Shown piece by piece: positions 34,352 through 42,481 of a stretch of DNA of 51,825 nt (the first letter of the stretch is position 1; every line of letters begins with the position of its first letter). Under the pieces are notes generated by a model that did not search any database, was not told the DNA's origin, and was given only the letters and a program-made list of their open reading frames with translations. Position numbers and translations under genes: made by a program. The DNA lies in contig CAKNPW010000012.1 in NCBI GenBank assembly GCA_930990555.1, positions 1-51,825 of the forward strand, given 5' to 3'. Source of the stretch: an uncultured Clostridium sp. GTDB taxonomy: Bacteria > Bacillota > Clostridia > TANB77 > CAG-508.

Positions 34352-35947
34352 ATGGTTAATGAATATATTTTAGATGCAAAAGATGAAGCAATAATAAACG
34401 GATTAGATAATTTATTTGGAGTTGTTCAAAATAAAGAGGTATTAAGGAATATTATAATATTTTCAAAATTAAAAAGAGATGATGAAATAAACACAGGAAA
34501 TTTTAATATTATTATAAGAAATAATTCCGACTATAATTTATTAGAAGATTTTCTAAGAATATGTACCAAGCTATTTGTTAAAAATAATATTATAGAAAAT
34601 GATAAAATATATTTTTTTGGGGAAAATGAAGATAAATGTAAAGGCAGAAAAAATAATGATATTTGGAATATAGAATTAAAAAATAATGAAAGTTTAATTG
34701 TTTTTAAGTGTAACTCATTTTATATAAACTATAAAAGAGATAGAAATAAGATTGAAAAATTAATTAAGAAATATCCAAATAAAATATTTATATTTGAAGA
34801 TACAAATTATTGTGAAGGCGAAATGGATGCAGAACTAGGAAATATTGCAACTTGGAGAATGACAATAGAAAAAATTTCTTTGGATGATAAAATAATATAC
34901 TGTAAAAATATATTAGATAAAAATAAAATAAAATATAGAAATCAAGATATAAGAAATTTTTCGGAACAACCATTTTGGAAATTAAAACCTAACCTTTTGC
35001 AACTAATGGTTGAATGCAAGGCTAATAGGATTGAAAGTGTAAATAGTGAAATGTTTAGGAAAAAAGGTGAAAAATATAATATAAAACCAATAAGAAAAAA
35101 TAATACAAAAAGTAGTAAAAAATCTGCAAAAGCAGATCTAGAAGAGCTTATAGGTCTTGATGAAATAAAAAGTGAAATAAGAAAAATATTAAATTATGTA
35201 AGTTTAAATAAAGAAAGAGGTAAAATGCCTACTTTACATATGTGCTTTTATGGAAATCCTGGAACAGGAAAAACAAGTGTTGCAAGAGTTATAGGAAAAT
35301 TATTTGCAGAAGAGGGAATATTACCAGGGAATGGCGATTTCGTAGAAGTTCATGGAAGAGATTTAGTTGCAAAATTTGTAGGCTGGACTGCTCAAAAAGT
35401 TCATGAAGTAGTTGGAAAAGCTATTGGAGGGGTTTTATTTATCGATGAAGCATATAGTTTGATTTCTAGAGGAAGAGGGGGATTTGAATCAGAGGCAATA
35501 GACACTTTAATAAAAGAAATGGAAGATCACAGAGATGAAATTTGTATTATATTAGCTGGATATACTGATGAGATGAAAGAGTTATTAAAAGAAAATCCTG
35601 GCTTTGAAAGTAGAATACAGTTTAATATTGATTTTCCAGATTATACTGCAAATGAATTGTTAGAAATTTTTAATGAATTGAGTAAAAAAGAAAAGTATTG
35701 TATATCTAATAATTGCAGAGAAATATTATTAGACCACTTTAATAAAGTTAGAAGTCAAAAAAATTTTGGAAATGGTAGATATGTTAGAAACATTTTTGAA
35801 AAAATAAAATTTGAACAAGCCGATAGAGTTATAAGAACGAATTGCAAAAGCATGAATAGAATAACAAAAAGTGATGTTCAGAATGCATTGATACAAGTTC
35901 AAATGAAGCAAGAAAATAATTGTGTAAGAAAAATGATAGGTTTTTAA
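34352..35947 (+). CDS. SpoVK/CbbX-like AAA+ ATPase with divergent N-terminal domain
   Basis: A 531-aa protein. The C-terminal AAA+ domain (about 265-520) has Walker A GNPGTGKT (301-308), Walker B LFIDEAYS (D365, E366) and a probable arginine finger R421 in NPGFESRIQF, as in SpoVK and CbbX. The LEELIGLDEIKSEI start is typical. The first 260 residues contain IFIFED, which may be a degenerate second AAA domain without a Walker A motif, a common arrangement in this family. Linkers around 230-260 are lysine-rich. The strong SD is masked by a hairpin. It probably remodels the DUF262 complex, but this is inference. Confidence 0.78.
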   Translation: MVNEYILDAKDEAIINGLDNLFGVVQNKEVLRNIIIFSKLKRDDEINTGNFNIIIRNNSDYNLLEDFLRICTKLFVKNNIIENDKIYFFGENEDKCKGRKNNDIWNIELKNNESLIVFKCNSFYINYKRDRNKIEKLIKKYPNKIFIFEDTNYCEGEMDAELGNIATWRMTIEKISLDDKIIYCKNILDKNKIKYRNQDIRNFSEQPFWKLKPNLLQLMVECKANRIESVNSEMFRKKGEKYNIKPIRKNNTKSSKKSAKADLEELIGLDEIKSEIRKILNYVSLNKERGKMPTLHMCFYGNPGTGKTSVARVIGKLFAEEGILPGNGDFVEVHGRDLVAKFVGWTAQKVHEVVGKAIGGVLFIDEAYSLISRGRGGFESEAIDTLIKEMEDHRDEICIILAGYTDEMKELLKENPGFESRIQFNIDFPDYTANELLEIFNELSKKEKYCISNNCREILLDHFNKVRSQKNFGNGRYVRNIFEKIKFEQADRVIRTNCKSMNRITKSDVQNALIQVQMKQENNCVRKMIGF

Positions 35948-36230
35948 GGCAACAAAATAATCAAATGATATAATAAAGAAAATGTTAGAATTTGAAAAAT
36001 ATAAAATACTTAACAAGAAAGCAAAAATGAAAATAGAAGAAAATTAATTTTTATTTTACTTTTTCTTAAAACATTGAAGTAATTAATATTAAAGAAAAGT
36101 TATTCGAAATATTTTTTAACAGAATATGATATTGTAATAAAAAATTTATACTTTATAGAAGTATTTTATATACATAATCTTTTATCTACATAATTTATTT
36201 GCGAAGATGAAATTAAATAAAATAAAAAAA
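35948..36230. other. A/T-rich non-coding stretch before the tRNA fragment
   Basis: No convincing gene. A TATAAT at 35969-35974 is followed by a 21-codon open frame from ATG 35982 (ending 36047) with no SD; it is probably chance. No repeats, terminators or RNA genes are seen here. Confidence 0.5.
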
Positions 36231-36275
36231 CTCATAACCCGAAGGTCGTAAGTTCGAGTCTTACCCCCGCAACCA
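36231..36275 (+). other. 3' half of an initiator tRNA-Met: candidate integration (att) core
   Basis: This 45-base segment reads from the anticodon loop (CTCATAA, anticodon CAT) through the CCCG stem strand typical of the initiator tRNA, the variable loop, a perfect T arm (GTAAG/CTTAC around TTCGAGT), the 3' acceptor strand CCCCGCA, and ACCA. The 5' half is absent; the sequence before it is unrelated. This is the classical footprint of tyrosine-recombinase integration at a tRNA 3' end, 269 bases from an integrase gene. It is not a functional tRNA gene. Confidence 0.85.
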
Positions 36276-36283
36276 AAGCATAT

Positions 36284-36317
36284 ATCGTTACAGCTATCTA
36301 AACTGTAGCGATTTTTT
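36284..36317 (+). terminator. Terminator-like hairpin after the tRNA fragment
   Basis: Arms 36284-36293 and 36303-36312 pair with one wobble and are followed by a run of Ts. It may be the tRNA gene's own terminator, carried with the att fragment. Confidence 0.65.
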
Positions 36318-36370
36318 ATATTCTCCAATTAGTTTACAATAATGCTTAAAAATGGCATTATTATGTAGAA

Positions 36371-36388
36371 TTGGGGAAAAGTTGGGGA
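36371..36388 (+). repeat. Direct repeat TTGGGGA x2 near the att core
   Basis: TTGGGGA occurs at 36371-36377 and 36382-36388, 11 bases apart, between the att core and the integrase gene. Integrase arm-type binding sites are often short direct repeats in this position. Confidence 0.4.
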
Positions 36389-36428
36389 AGAAATTCTCAA
36401 AAAACATTGATATTTCTAATAAATTTTC

Positions 36429-36481
36429 AGTAAAAGACTATGGGAAACCTAATTTTATATTTAGTAGTCTTTTACTTTTTT
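36429..36481. terminator. Hairpin terminator next to the integrase 3' end
   Basis: Arms 36429-36440 and 36465-36476 are perfect 12-base complements followed by TTTTT on the plus strand. It lies just beyond the stop of the minus-strand integrase gene and may act in both directions. Confidence 0.65.
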
Positions 36482-36543
36482 TATCGTGAAAAATTTAATG
36501 ACTTTTAAAATCACTTTAGTGAAATTTGAAAAAAGATTTTAGA

Positions 36544-37734
36544 CTAGTTCTTTTGTAGTAACAAGTTTTGTAATACATTTCCTGCATTTCTATTATGAGA
36601 AATAATAGGGTGTACATAGAAATTAAATGTTGTTGTAATTTGTGCATGACCTAATCTTGCTGCTACTACTGCTACATCAATATTTTGTGATATTAAAAGT
36701 GTAGCATTTGTGTGTCTTAATCCGTGAAAATTAATTACAGGTAGTCCTATTTGTGCTACATATTTTACAAACCATTTGCTAATTGTAGAAGGGTGCATAG
36801 GTTTGCCATCAGCCTGTACAAATAACCTATTAGAATTTGTCCATAATTCGCCGTAGAACGATTTTTGTTCATCATACCATAACTTATATTCTTCAAGTAA
36901 AGAAACGACGAAATCAGGAATTGCTACTTCTCTAATAGAACTTTCTGTTTTTGGTGTTTTTGTAAATACACCTTTGTCTGCTAAATATTGACTAGAACGA
37001 TTTATACTTACTATACCAGTTTTAAAATCTACATCTTGCCATTCTAATCCCATAAGTTCTCCGAGTCTTACACCAGTAAATATTGTTAAGATGATTGCAA
37101 CTTTGTATTTAATTTGTTCTTCACTAAGTTCTGTTAGATTTTCTAGTAGTATTTTACATTGTTCATCATCGTAATATCTTCTTTTAGGTTTCATTGCTTT
37201 AGGTGGTTGAACTCTTTCTGCTGGATTAGATACAAGTAATTGCCAATATATAGCTTTGTGTAGCATTGCACGAAGTAGTCTGTGATGTTCTAATATTGTC
37301 TTACCAGATAAAGGTTTTAAAGTTTTCTTACCATTGTTACTTTTCTTTCTAACTAATTGTGTATCTCTACTTAATAAATCATAAAATTGCATAATATCTG
37401 TAGGTTTTATTTTATTAATATAGAAATGTCCAAAGTAGGGAAGAATTCTTGTTTCTAACATTCTGCAATATCTTTTATATGTTGAAGGTGCAAGTTCTTT
37501 TGAACCATAATCTCTTTTCCATATTTCCGTGAATTCAGAAAATTTAAGAGATTTTCCTTCAATTACAAGACCATTTTGAACATCAGCAACAAATTTAGCA
37601 AGTTCTATTTGAGCATCTTTTTTAGTTCCGTGTATTGTTTTTGTATGCTTAATTAGCTTCCCATTTAGGTCATAGCCATTTGTACATACTAACCTGTAAC
37701 TATCTTTTCCTCTTTTTTCAATACTCCCAGCCAT
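36544..37734 (-). CDS. int: Tyrosine-family site-specific integrase
   Basis: A 396-aa integrase of the Tn916/phage kind: N-terminal arm-binding domain (about 1-60, GSIEKRGKDSYRL), SAM-like core-binding domain (about 70-165), and a catalytic domain with TGVRLGELMGL (first Arg), HGLRHTNATLL (HxxR) and LGHAQITTTFNFYVH (His and the nucleophilic Tyr). ATG 37734 is preceded on the minus strand by a long AAAGGAGGTGA SD; the in-frame GTG 12 bases upstream lies inside that SD. It reads toward the tRNA fragment at 36231-36275, its likely recombination site. Confidence 0.93.
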   Translation of the reverse strand: MAGSIEKRGKDSYRLVCTNGYDLNGKLIKHTKTIHGTKKDAQIELAKFVADVQNGLVIEGKSLKFSEFTEIWKRDYGSKELAPSTYKRYCRMLETRILPYFGHFYINKIKPTDIMQFYDLLSRDTQLVRKKSNNGKKTLKPLSGKTILEHHRLLRAMLHKAIYWQLLVSNPAERVQPPKAMKPKRRYYDDEQCKILLENLTELSEEQIKYKVAIILTIFTGVRLGELMGLEWQDVDFKTGIVSINRSSQYLADKGVFTKTPKTESSIREVAIPDFVVSLLEEYKLWYDEQKSFYGELWTNSNRLFVQADGKPMHPSTISKWFVKYVAQIGLPVINFHGLRHTNATLLISQNIDVAVVAARLGHAQITTTFNFYVHPIISHNRNAGNVLQNLLLQKN

Positions 37735-37783
37735 TACCTTTTTCACCTCCTTTCAGGCATAACTATGGGTGGGAGAGATTATA

Positions 37784-37801
37784 TATATTGTTAACAATAT
37801 A
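37784..37801. promoter_or_regulatory. 18-bp perfect palindrome in the int/protease divergent region
   Basis: TATATTGTTAACAATATA is a perfect palindrome 50 bases upstream of int and 172 upstream of the protease gene. Its core TTGTTAACAA recurs upstream of the gene at 40662. It is a candidate operator for a mobile-element regulator. Confidence 0.55.
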
Positions 37802-37901
37802 AATTATATAACAGATGACAACAAAATGCAATAGTAATAAAAAATTATATACAATAAGATTAGAAAATATAAAAAGTTTATGCCCAAATTATGGTATATT
37901 A

Positions 37902-37931
37902 TTGATTTTTTGTAAAAAAATATGATATAAT
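37902..37931 (+). promoter_or_regulatory. Promoter of the SDH-type protease gene
   Basis: TTGATT (37902-37907) and TATAAT (37926-37931) with an 18-base spacer; TG precedes the -10 by one base. Confidence 0.7.
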
Positions 37932-37972
37932 TTGAATACGAAAACAAAATATAATAATAATAGGAAGGAAAA

Positions 37973-38983
37973 ATGAATTATCAAATTAGAAAAGAATTAT
38001 ATAAACAAATTATTAAAAAAAGAAATAGACCATTGATTACGTATGTAACATCAATTAGACCAGGAATGTCAGGATCTATGTCTCAAGATGTTATTCCAAT
38101 TATAATAGAACATATAAATAAAATACCAAAAAGTAATAATGGTATTGATATATTGATATTAAGTACAGGAGGAGACCCAATAGTATCATGGAGAATAATT
38201 TCTTTGCTTAGACAAAGATTTGAAAAGGTTGGTGTGATAATACCATATATGGCTTATAGTGCAGCGACTTTATTAGCATTAGGAGCTGATGAAATACTAA
38301 TGCATCCGTATGCTAATTTAGGACCAGTAGATTCTCAATTAGTAATTCAAAAGCCAAACCAACCACCTGAAGTATTTGGATATGAGGATATGAAAAAATA
38401 TATCGAATTCACAAAGGATATAGGGATTAGTGATCAAGACTTAATACAAAGGTGCTTTGAAAGGTTAACAAATGATGTTGGAACAATTAAAATAGGGATA
38501 GCAAAAAGGGGATCGCAATTAGCTCTATCAATGAGCGAAAAATTGTTAAACTTACATATGACTGACTCTGCACAGGCTAAAGCAATATCAGAAACTTTAA
38601 ATACGGCTTTTTATCATCATGGTTATCCATTATCTTTAACAGAAGCAAAAGATATTGGATTAAATATAATTGATATTGATAATGATATGGAAAATATCAT
38701 GTGGGAAATATGTAATAGTTTCTCTTCAGAAATGAAATTTAAAGAAGCGTTTAATCCAAATAATATAATTATGGAAAACATGAGGAATAATCCTATAACC
38801 ATAGGAAAAATTAATCAAATATCAGAAGACGGAAAAATCGTGCTAGTGGAATCTGAAAATGGTTCAAGTTGTTTAAATGCTAAAGCTGAAATTACGTATG
38901 CCGTACTTCAAAATTTGAATTTATCTAGTAATACAATTCAAACAATTGGTTCATGGAAAACAGAAATGGAAGGAGAAAAATAG
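37973..38983 (+). CDS. ClpP/SppA-fold serine protease, SDH_protease (serine dehydrogenase proteinase) type
   Basis: A 336-aa protein. DILILSTGGDPIVSWRII and YMAYSAATLLALGADEILM correspond to the oxyanion loop and the nucleophile-serine helix of the SppA/SDH protease fold; YANLGPVDSQL follows in the usual place. No signal peptide or membrane segment is seen, so it is cytoplasmic. The target is unknown. It shares a transcript with a 54-aa partner, the pair ends with a terminator, and it lies beside the integrase gene on the mobile element. Members of this family are often carried by mobile elements and phages. SD GGAAGG. Confidence 0.78.
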   Translation: MNYQIRKELYKQIIKKRNRPLITYVTSIRPGMSGSMSQDVIPIIIEHINKIPKSNNGIDILILSTGGDPIVSWRIISLLRQRFEKVGVIIPYMAYSAATLLALGADEILMHPYANLGPVDSQLVIQKPNQPPEVFGYEDMKKYIEFTKDIGISDQDLIQRCFERLTNDVGTIKIGIAKRGSQLALSMSEKLLNLHMTDSAQAKAISETLNTAFYHHGYPLSLTEAKDIGLNIIDIDNDMENIMWEICNSFSSEMKFKEAFNPNNIIMENMRNNPITIGKINQISEDGKIVLVESENGSSCLNAKAEITYAVLQNLNLSSNTIQTIGSWKTEMEGEK

Positions 38984-38984
38984 T

Positions 38985-39149
38985 ATGATAAGTATACAAG
39001 ACTATTGTATAACAAATAATATCAATAGTATATCTTATAATATTACTAAAAAGTCAATGATGATAGACTCAAAAAAAACAGTATCTAGAACTAATAAGAT
39101 AGATGATCCTCAAATAATAAAAAAAATTCATAAAATTATAAAAAAGTAG
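38985..39149 (+). CDS. Small protein following the protease gene (54 aa)
   Basis: Start ATG 38985, one base after the protease stop, with GGAGA upstream. The 54-aa protein begins MISIQDYCITNNINSI and is lysine-rich at its end. It is not recognised. The tight coupling suggests a partner, substrate or inhibitor of the protease, but nothing in the sequence proves this. Confidence 0.55.
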   Translation: MISIQDYCITNNINSISYNITKKSMMIDSKKTVSRTNKIDDPQIIKKIHKIIKK

Positions 39150-39175
39150 ATATAATATATTATATCTACTTTTTT
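39144..39175. terminator. Strong terminator after the protease pair
   Basis: A near-perfect stem (11 bp, arms 39145-39155 and 39160-39170) followed by TTTTTT. The AAGGAG SD of the next small ORF lies immediately after it. Confidence 0.8.
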
Positions 39176-39187
39176 AAGGAGTTTTAT

Positions 39188-39346
39188 ATGTATAGTGATT
39201 ATTTTATGCCTCTTAATAAAGAAAGTATTTTACACGAGTATGGAGAAAATAAAACAATAGAAATTGCTTTGATTATACAAGAACAAAAAATAAAAAATAA
39301 ATGTAATATATATAGTATAATTTCAGAAAATTTAAATTATAAATAA
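39188..39346 (+). CDS. Small hypothetical protein (52 aa)
   Basis: ATG 39188 with AAGGAG at 39176-39181 (6-base spacing). The product starts MYSDYFMPLNKESI and is rich in Ile, Asn and Lys. No family recognised, and no promoter of its own is evident behind the terminator, so it may be read through or be spurious. It has no overlap with other genes. Confidence 0.4.
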   Translation: MYSDYFMPLNKESILHEYGENKTIEIALIIQEQKIKNKCNIYSIISENLNYK

Positions 39347-39423
39347 TAAGTTACTAAAATAAAAAAGTATATGAAAAATAGTTTTATATACTTTTTATAA
39401 TTTTACTCATCAAAATGAATCAT

Positions 39424-40662
39424 TTATTTATCTTGTTCATCTACCCATTTTGCAAATTCCTCATTAGAGATTTTACCAGAGCATACATCCTTATATTTTT
39501 GTTTTCCAGTTTTTCTATATTCTTCCAAATCTTTTTGATACATAGTTATTTCAGGATTTCGTTTAGCTCTAAGTTGCTTTCTACTTCCAATTTTTCTATA
39601 TTTATCATATGTTGTATCATTTTCTTTTTTTCGTTTTTGATATTCTTTATTTCCAATATCTTTGCAAGTCATATTATCTTTCGTGATTCTATCGCAGTAA
39701 GTAACGGTCTCTTTATGAGTTATAAAGTATCTTCCACAATTACCGCATATTTTAATATGCATTTTATTTACAGCAACTACATTGAATAAAGTAATATAAA
39801 AACTTGTAAACAAATTAGTAGTTTCAAATTGTTGAAGACTATTAAGTTTTCTACCAGTAGGATCAATTTTTTCAATAGTAGAAATCAAAAAATTTATATC
39901 TTCAGGTCCAATTAATTCTTTTCTTATAGGAAAGTCATTATATTGATAATCCAATAAATCTGTTGAATGAAAGTCTTGTTTAAATTCAGCAAAAGTATTT
40001 TGATATAATTGATTATATAAGAAAAATATTTGTTTATGGGTTAAATATTTCATATCAAAAGGATTATCAATACTATAGACAAAATTAATACATTTTTTAA
40101 AAAGACTTTGGTAATATATTAAGTTTCCCTTTTCCTTATCATAGTATTTTTTAGCTATTTCAATTATTTCATTTACAGGATATAAAGTATCTAATTCAAT
40201 ATTCTTAATATCTATATCATCTAATTTATCTATAAAATAATCAAAAAAATTTATAAAAAACAATAAATAATCATTAAATACATCAAAGTTATAGCTTATA
40301 AAATCCAATAAAGACAGATCATAGTGTTCAACAGCAGACGTTGGCTCAAAAACTATATAACCTTTTAAATCTTCTACAGTATCTTTAAAAGAAAGAGGAA
40401 CAGATTCAACAGTTTTATCAATTTCCACTATTGATTTTAATTCACTTATTATTTTTTCTTTTTCTGATTCAGAAGTTACTTTTTCAAGTTCTAAAACTAA
40501 TTGTTTAAATTTTTCATCAGGTGGAATAGTCCTTAAATTTGCTAAATATTTATTATTAGTTTTGCTTATAGGTTTACTCAAATAAGCTCCAGAAGTATGG
40601 ATAAATATTTGAGCAAAATATGAAGCATCAAAAGAAATACCTATTTTATTTTTTCTTTCCAT
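39424..40662 (-). CDS. Zinc-ribbon protein, DUF6076-like
   Basis: A 412-aa protein with long alpha-helical regions and a C-terminal zinc-binding site: CGNCGRYF, then YCDR and TCKDIG, i.e. four or more cysteines in C-x2-C...C...C spacing. It resembles the DUF6076 group of Firmicutes mobile elements, recognised from memory only. The start lies 13 bases from a TTGTTAACAA palindrome, with GGAG as SD. It is transcribed away from the excisionase and replication genes. It might be a nucleic-acid-binding regulator of the element. Confidence 0.55.
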   Translation of the reverse strand: MERKNKIGISFDASYFAQIFIHTSGAYLSKPISKTNNKYLANLRTIPPDEKFKQLVLELEKVTSESEKEKIISELKSIVEIDKTVESVPLSFKDTVEDLKGYIVFEPTSAVEHYDLSLLDFISYNFDVFNDYLLFFINFFDYFIDKLDDIDIKNIELDTLYPVNEIIEIAKKYYDKEKGNLIYYQSLFKKCINFVYSIDNPFDMKYLTHKQIFFLYNQLYQNTFAEFKQDFHSTDLLDYQYNDFPIRKELIGPEDINFLISTIEKIDPTGRKLNSLQQFETTNLFTSFYITLFNVVAVNKMHIKICGNCGRYFITHKETVTYCDRITKDNMTCKDIGNKEYQKRKKENDTTYDKYRKIGSRKQLRAKRNPEITMYQKDLEEYRKTGKQKYKDVCSGKISNEEFAKWVDEQDK

Positions 40663-40673
40663 ATATAATCTCC

Positions 40674-40685
40674 TTTGTTAACAAA
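40674..40685. promoter_or_regulatory. Second TTGTTAACAA palindrome
   Basis: TTTGTTAACAAA, a perfect 12-bp palindrome 12 bases upstream of the start of the gene at 40662 (minus strand). Its 10-base core is the same as in the int/protease intergenic palindrome. Confidence 0.5.
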
Positions 40686-40756
40686 TCACAAAAAAACCAA
40701 AAGTTTTGATTTGATAACTGAATTATCTAAATTTAATAGGATTTTATCATAAAGCG

Positions 40757-40765
40757 TGGTAAAAT
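40757..40765 (+). promoter_or_regulatory. Extended -10 promoter for the excisionase/replication genes
   Basis: TGGTAAAAT at 40757-40765 fits an extended -10 box 84 bases before the ATG at 40849. The -35 position is poor. Confidence 0.4.
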
Positions 40766-40848
40766 TCAATTAGTTAACATGAAAAAACATATAAAACTTG
40801 CTAACTAAGATGAACAGCCTAATATACCTAATGAAAGGTGGTGATTTT

Positions 40849-41049
40849 ATGGAACTACAAAAAGTACAAAGAACAACACTAACAATGAAAGAAGCAGCAG
40901 AGTATTTAGGAATATCTTACTGGTTAATTAATCAATTAGTAAGAAGAAAACAAATACCATGCTCCAAAGTTGGTGGAAAATTTCTATTTAGAGTTCAAGC
41001 ATTGGATGAATATTTAAATAGAAAAGAAAAAGAATCAGTTAGTTACTAG
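40849..41049 (+). CDS. xis: Excisionase-like helix-turn-helix protein
   Basis: A 66-aa protein from ATG 40849 (SD AGGTGGTGA). The sequence MKEAAEYLGISYWLINQLVR then PCSKVGGKFLFR is the MerR-like/excisionase winged-helix signature (AlpA/Xis type). It probably bends DNA at the att site and directs integrase to excision, and may regulate the following replication genes. An upstream in-frame ATG at 40798 has no SD and is not used. Confidence 0.8.
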   Translation: MELQKVQRTTLTMKEAAEYLGISYWLINQLVRRKQIPCSKVGGKFLFRVQALDEYLNRKEKESVSY

Positions 41050-41077
41050 CTAACAGGGAAAGAGAGGAAAGGAGGAT

Positions 41078-41596
41078 ATGTATGAATTACCTTGGTTTAA
41101 AACAGAAACTAATATTTTTTCAAACAGAAAGATTCAATTGATTTTAAAATTAACTGATGGAGATACTTATTTTAGAGTATGGATACAGCTAATTGCATTA
41201 GCAGTTGAATGTAATAACAAAGGAAGATTAGAAATAGGAGACAATAATCCTATGACAATAGAAAATTTTTCAAAGATTATGGGAAAATCTAAGAAAAAAA
41301 TAGAAAAGATATTAAATAAGTTTCTAGAATTAGAAATGTTAATAAAAAAAGGGGATACATTTCTAATAAAAAATTGGGACAAGTATCAAAGTATTGAAAA
41401 GTATGAAAAATATCAAATGCAAAATAGAGAAAGACAAAAAAGATATCGTGAAAAATTAAAAAGTGAAAATGAAAAAAGTAACGTTATTCAAACGTTAAGT
41501 AACGGACAAGAAAAGAATACAAAAGATTTAAGAATAAGAAAAGAAGAAAATATAAGAGAGGAGAGCAAAAATGGTTTTAGAGAATATAAAATATAA
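41078..41596 (+). CDS. Replication initiator-like protein (replisome organizer type)
   Basis: A 172-aa protein whose first 100 residues (MYELPWFKTETNIFSNRKIQ, then FRVWIQLIALAVECN) match the N-terminal domain of phage and plasmid replisome organisers, followed by a winged-helix-like region and a Lys/Arg-rich tail. It probably binds the element's replication origin. The GAGAGG SD is 10 bases before the ATG. It overlaps the helicase-loader gene by 26 bases, the usual initiator-loader order. Confidence 0.72.
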   Translation: MYELPWFKTETNIFSNRKIQLILKLTDGDTYFRVWIQLIALAVECNNKGRLEIGDNNPMTIENFSKIMGKSKKKIEKILNKFLELEMLIKKGDTFLIKNWDKYQSIEKYEKYQMQNRERQKRYREKLKSENEKSNVIQTLSNGQEKNTKDLRIRKEENIREESKNGFREYKI

Positions 41597-42407
41597 CGAA
41601 GTTATCCACAAAAAACTGAAGAAATGTGAATTTTGTGACAGAGAATTAAATCCAATTGGACTTGATTATTTATATGCTAATCTTTCTACAGATAATATTG
41701 AATATGAACGATGTACTTGTAAAAAAGCACAAGAATATTGGAAAGAGAAAGATAAACAAGACTACGAAATTGAAAAAAGAAAACATTTTAGAGAGATTAT
41801 AAACAAGATATATAAACAAAATTATATTGGCATGAAATTTCAAAATCTGAACTTTGAAAATTTTAATTGTAATTATGAAAATGAAATGGCTATAGCAATT
41901 GCTAAAGATTATATAAATAAAAATATTACAAATGCAGATGACAATGGACTGATAATAATGGGCAAGTCAGGAGTTGGAAAAACACACTTAGCAGCATCAA
42001 TTGCTAATAAATTAATTGAAAATGACAAGATAGTATTAATGGGAAGATTGACAACTTTATTAGATATGATAAAGGAAACTTTTAAAGATAATACGAAGTC
42101 TGAGAATGAATTAATTGAGTTATATTCAAATGTAGATATGATAATAATTGATGATCTTGGAACAGAAAAAATAAGTAACTGGGCATTAGAAAAATTATAT
42201 ACAATAATAGAAAATAGAAATGAAAATAGATTACCAATAATTATTACAACAAGATTTGATAAGCAAGGATTAATTGAAAGATTTAGCAAATGTCAGGATG
42301 AGCAATTGGTAGATGCGATTATCTCAAAATTGTATCAAATGTGTTATGGAGTAACACTAAAAAATATAAAAGAAAAAGCTAGCACAAGCGACCAAACTAA
42401 ATGCTAA
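41571..42407 (+). CDS. DnaC/IstB-like helicase loader ATPase
   Basis: A 278-aa AAA+ protein. The N terminus has a zinc-binding pattern (CEFCDRE and CTCKK). Walker A is GKSGVGKTHL, Walker B is MIIIDDLGTE, and a sensor-1 IIITTRF follows. It loads the replicative helicase at the origin recognised by the upstream initiator. Its presence with an initiator indicates that the mobile element can replicate autonomously at least transiently. SD AGAGGAGAG. Confidence 0.85.
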   Translation: MVLENIKYNEVIHKKLKKCEFCDRELNPIGLDYLYANLSTDNIEYERCTCKKAQEYWKEKDKQDYEIEKRKHFREIINKIYKQNYIGMKFQNLNFENFNCNYENEMAIAIAKDYINKNITNADDNGLIIMGKSGVGKTHLAASIANKLIENDKIVLMGRLTTLLDMIKETFKDNTKSENELIELYSNVDMIIIDDLGTEKISNWALEKLYTIIENRNENRLPIIITTRFDKQGLIERFSKCQDEQLVDAIISKLYQMCYGVTLKNIKEKASTSDQTKC

Positions 42408-42481
42408 CTTAAATGATTGTAACTATATTTTAATACAAAAAATTGAAAAAGTAAATAGAAAAAAAGAAAGGATTTGATAAT

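Noticed and set aside
35982..36047. 21-codon ORF after the AAA+ gene
   Set aside because: No SD, biased A/T composition and no similarity seen; chance ORF.
36231..36275. Functional tRNA gene
   Set aside because: Only the 3' half from the anticodon loop is present; the D arm and 5' acceptor strand are missing.
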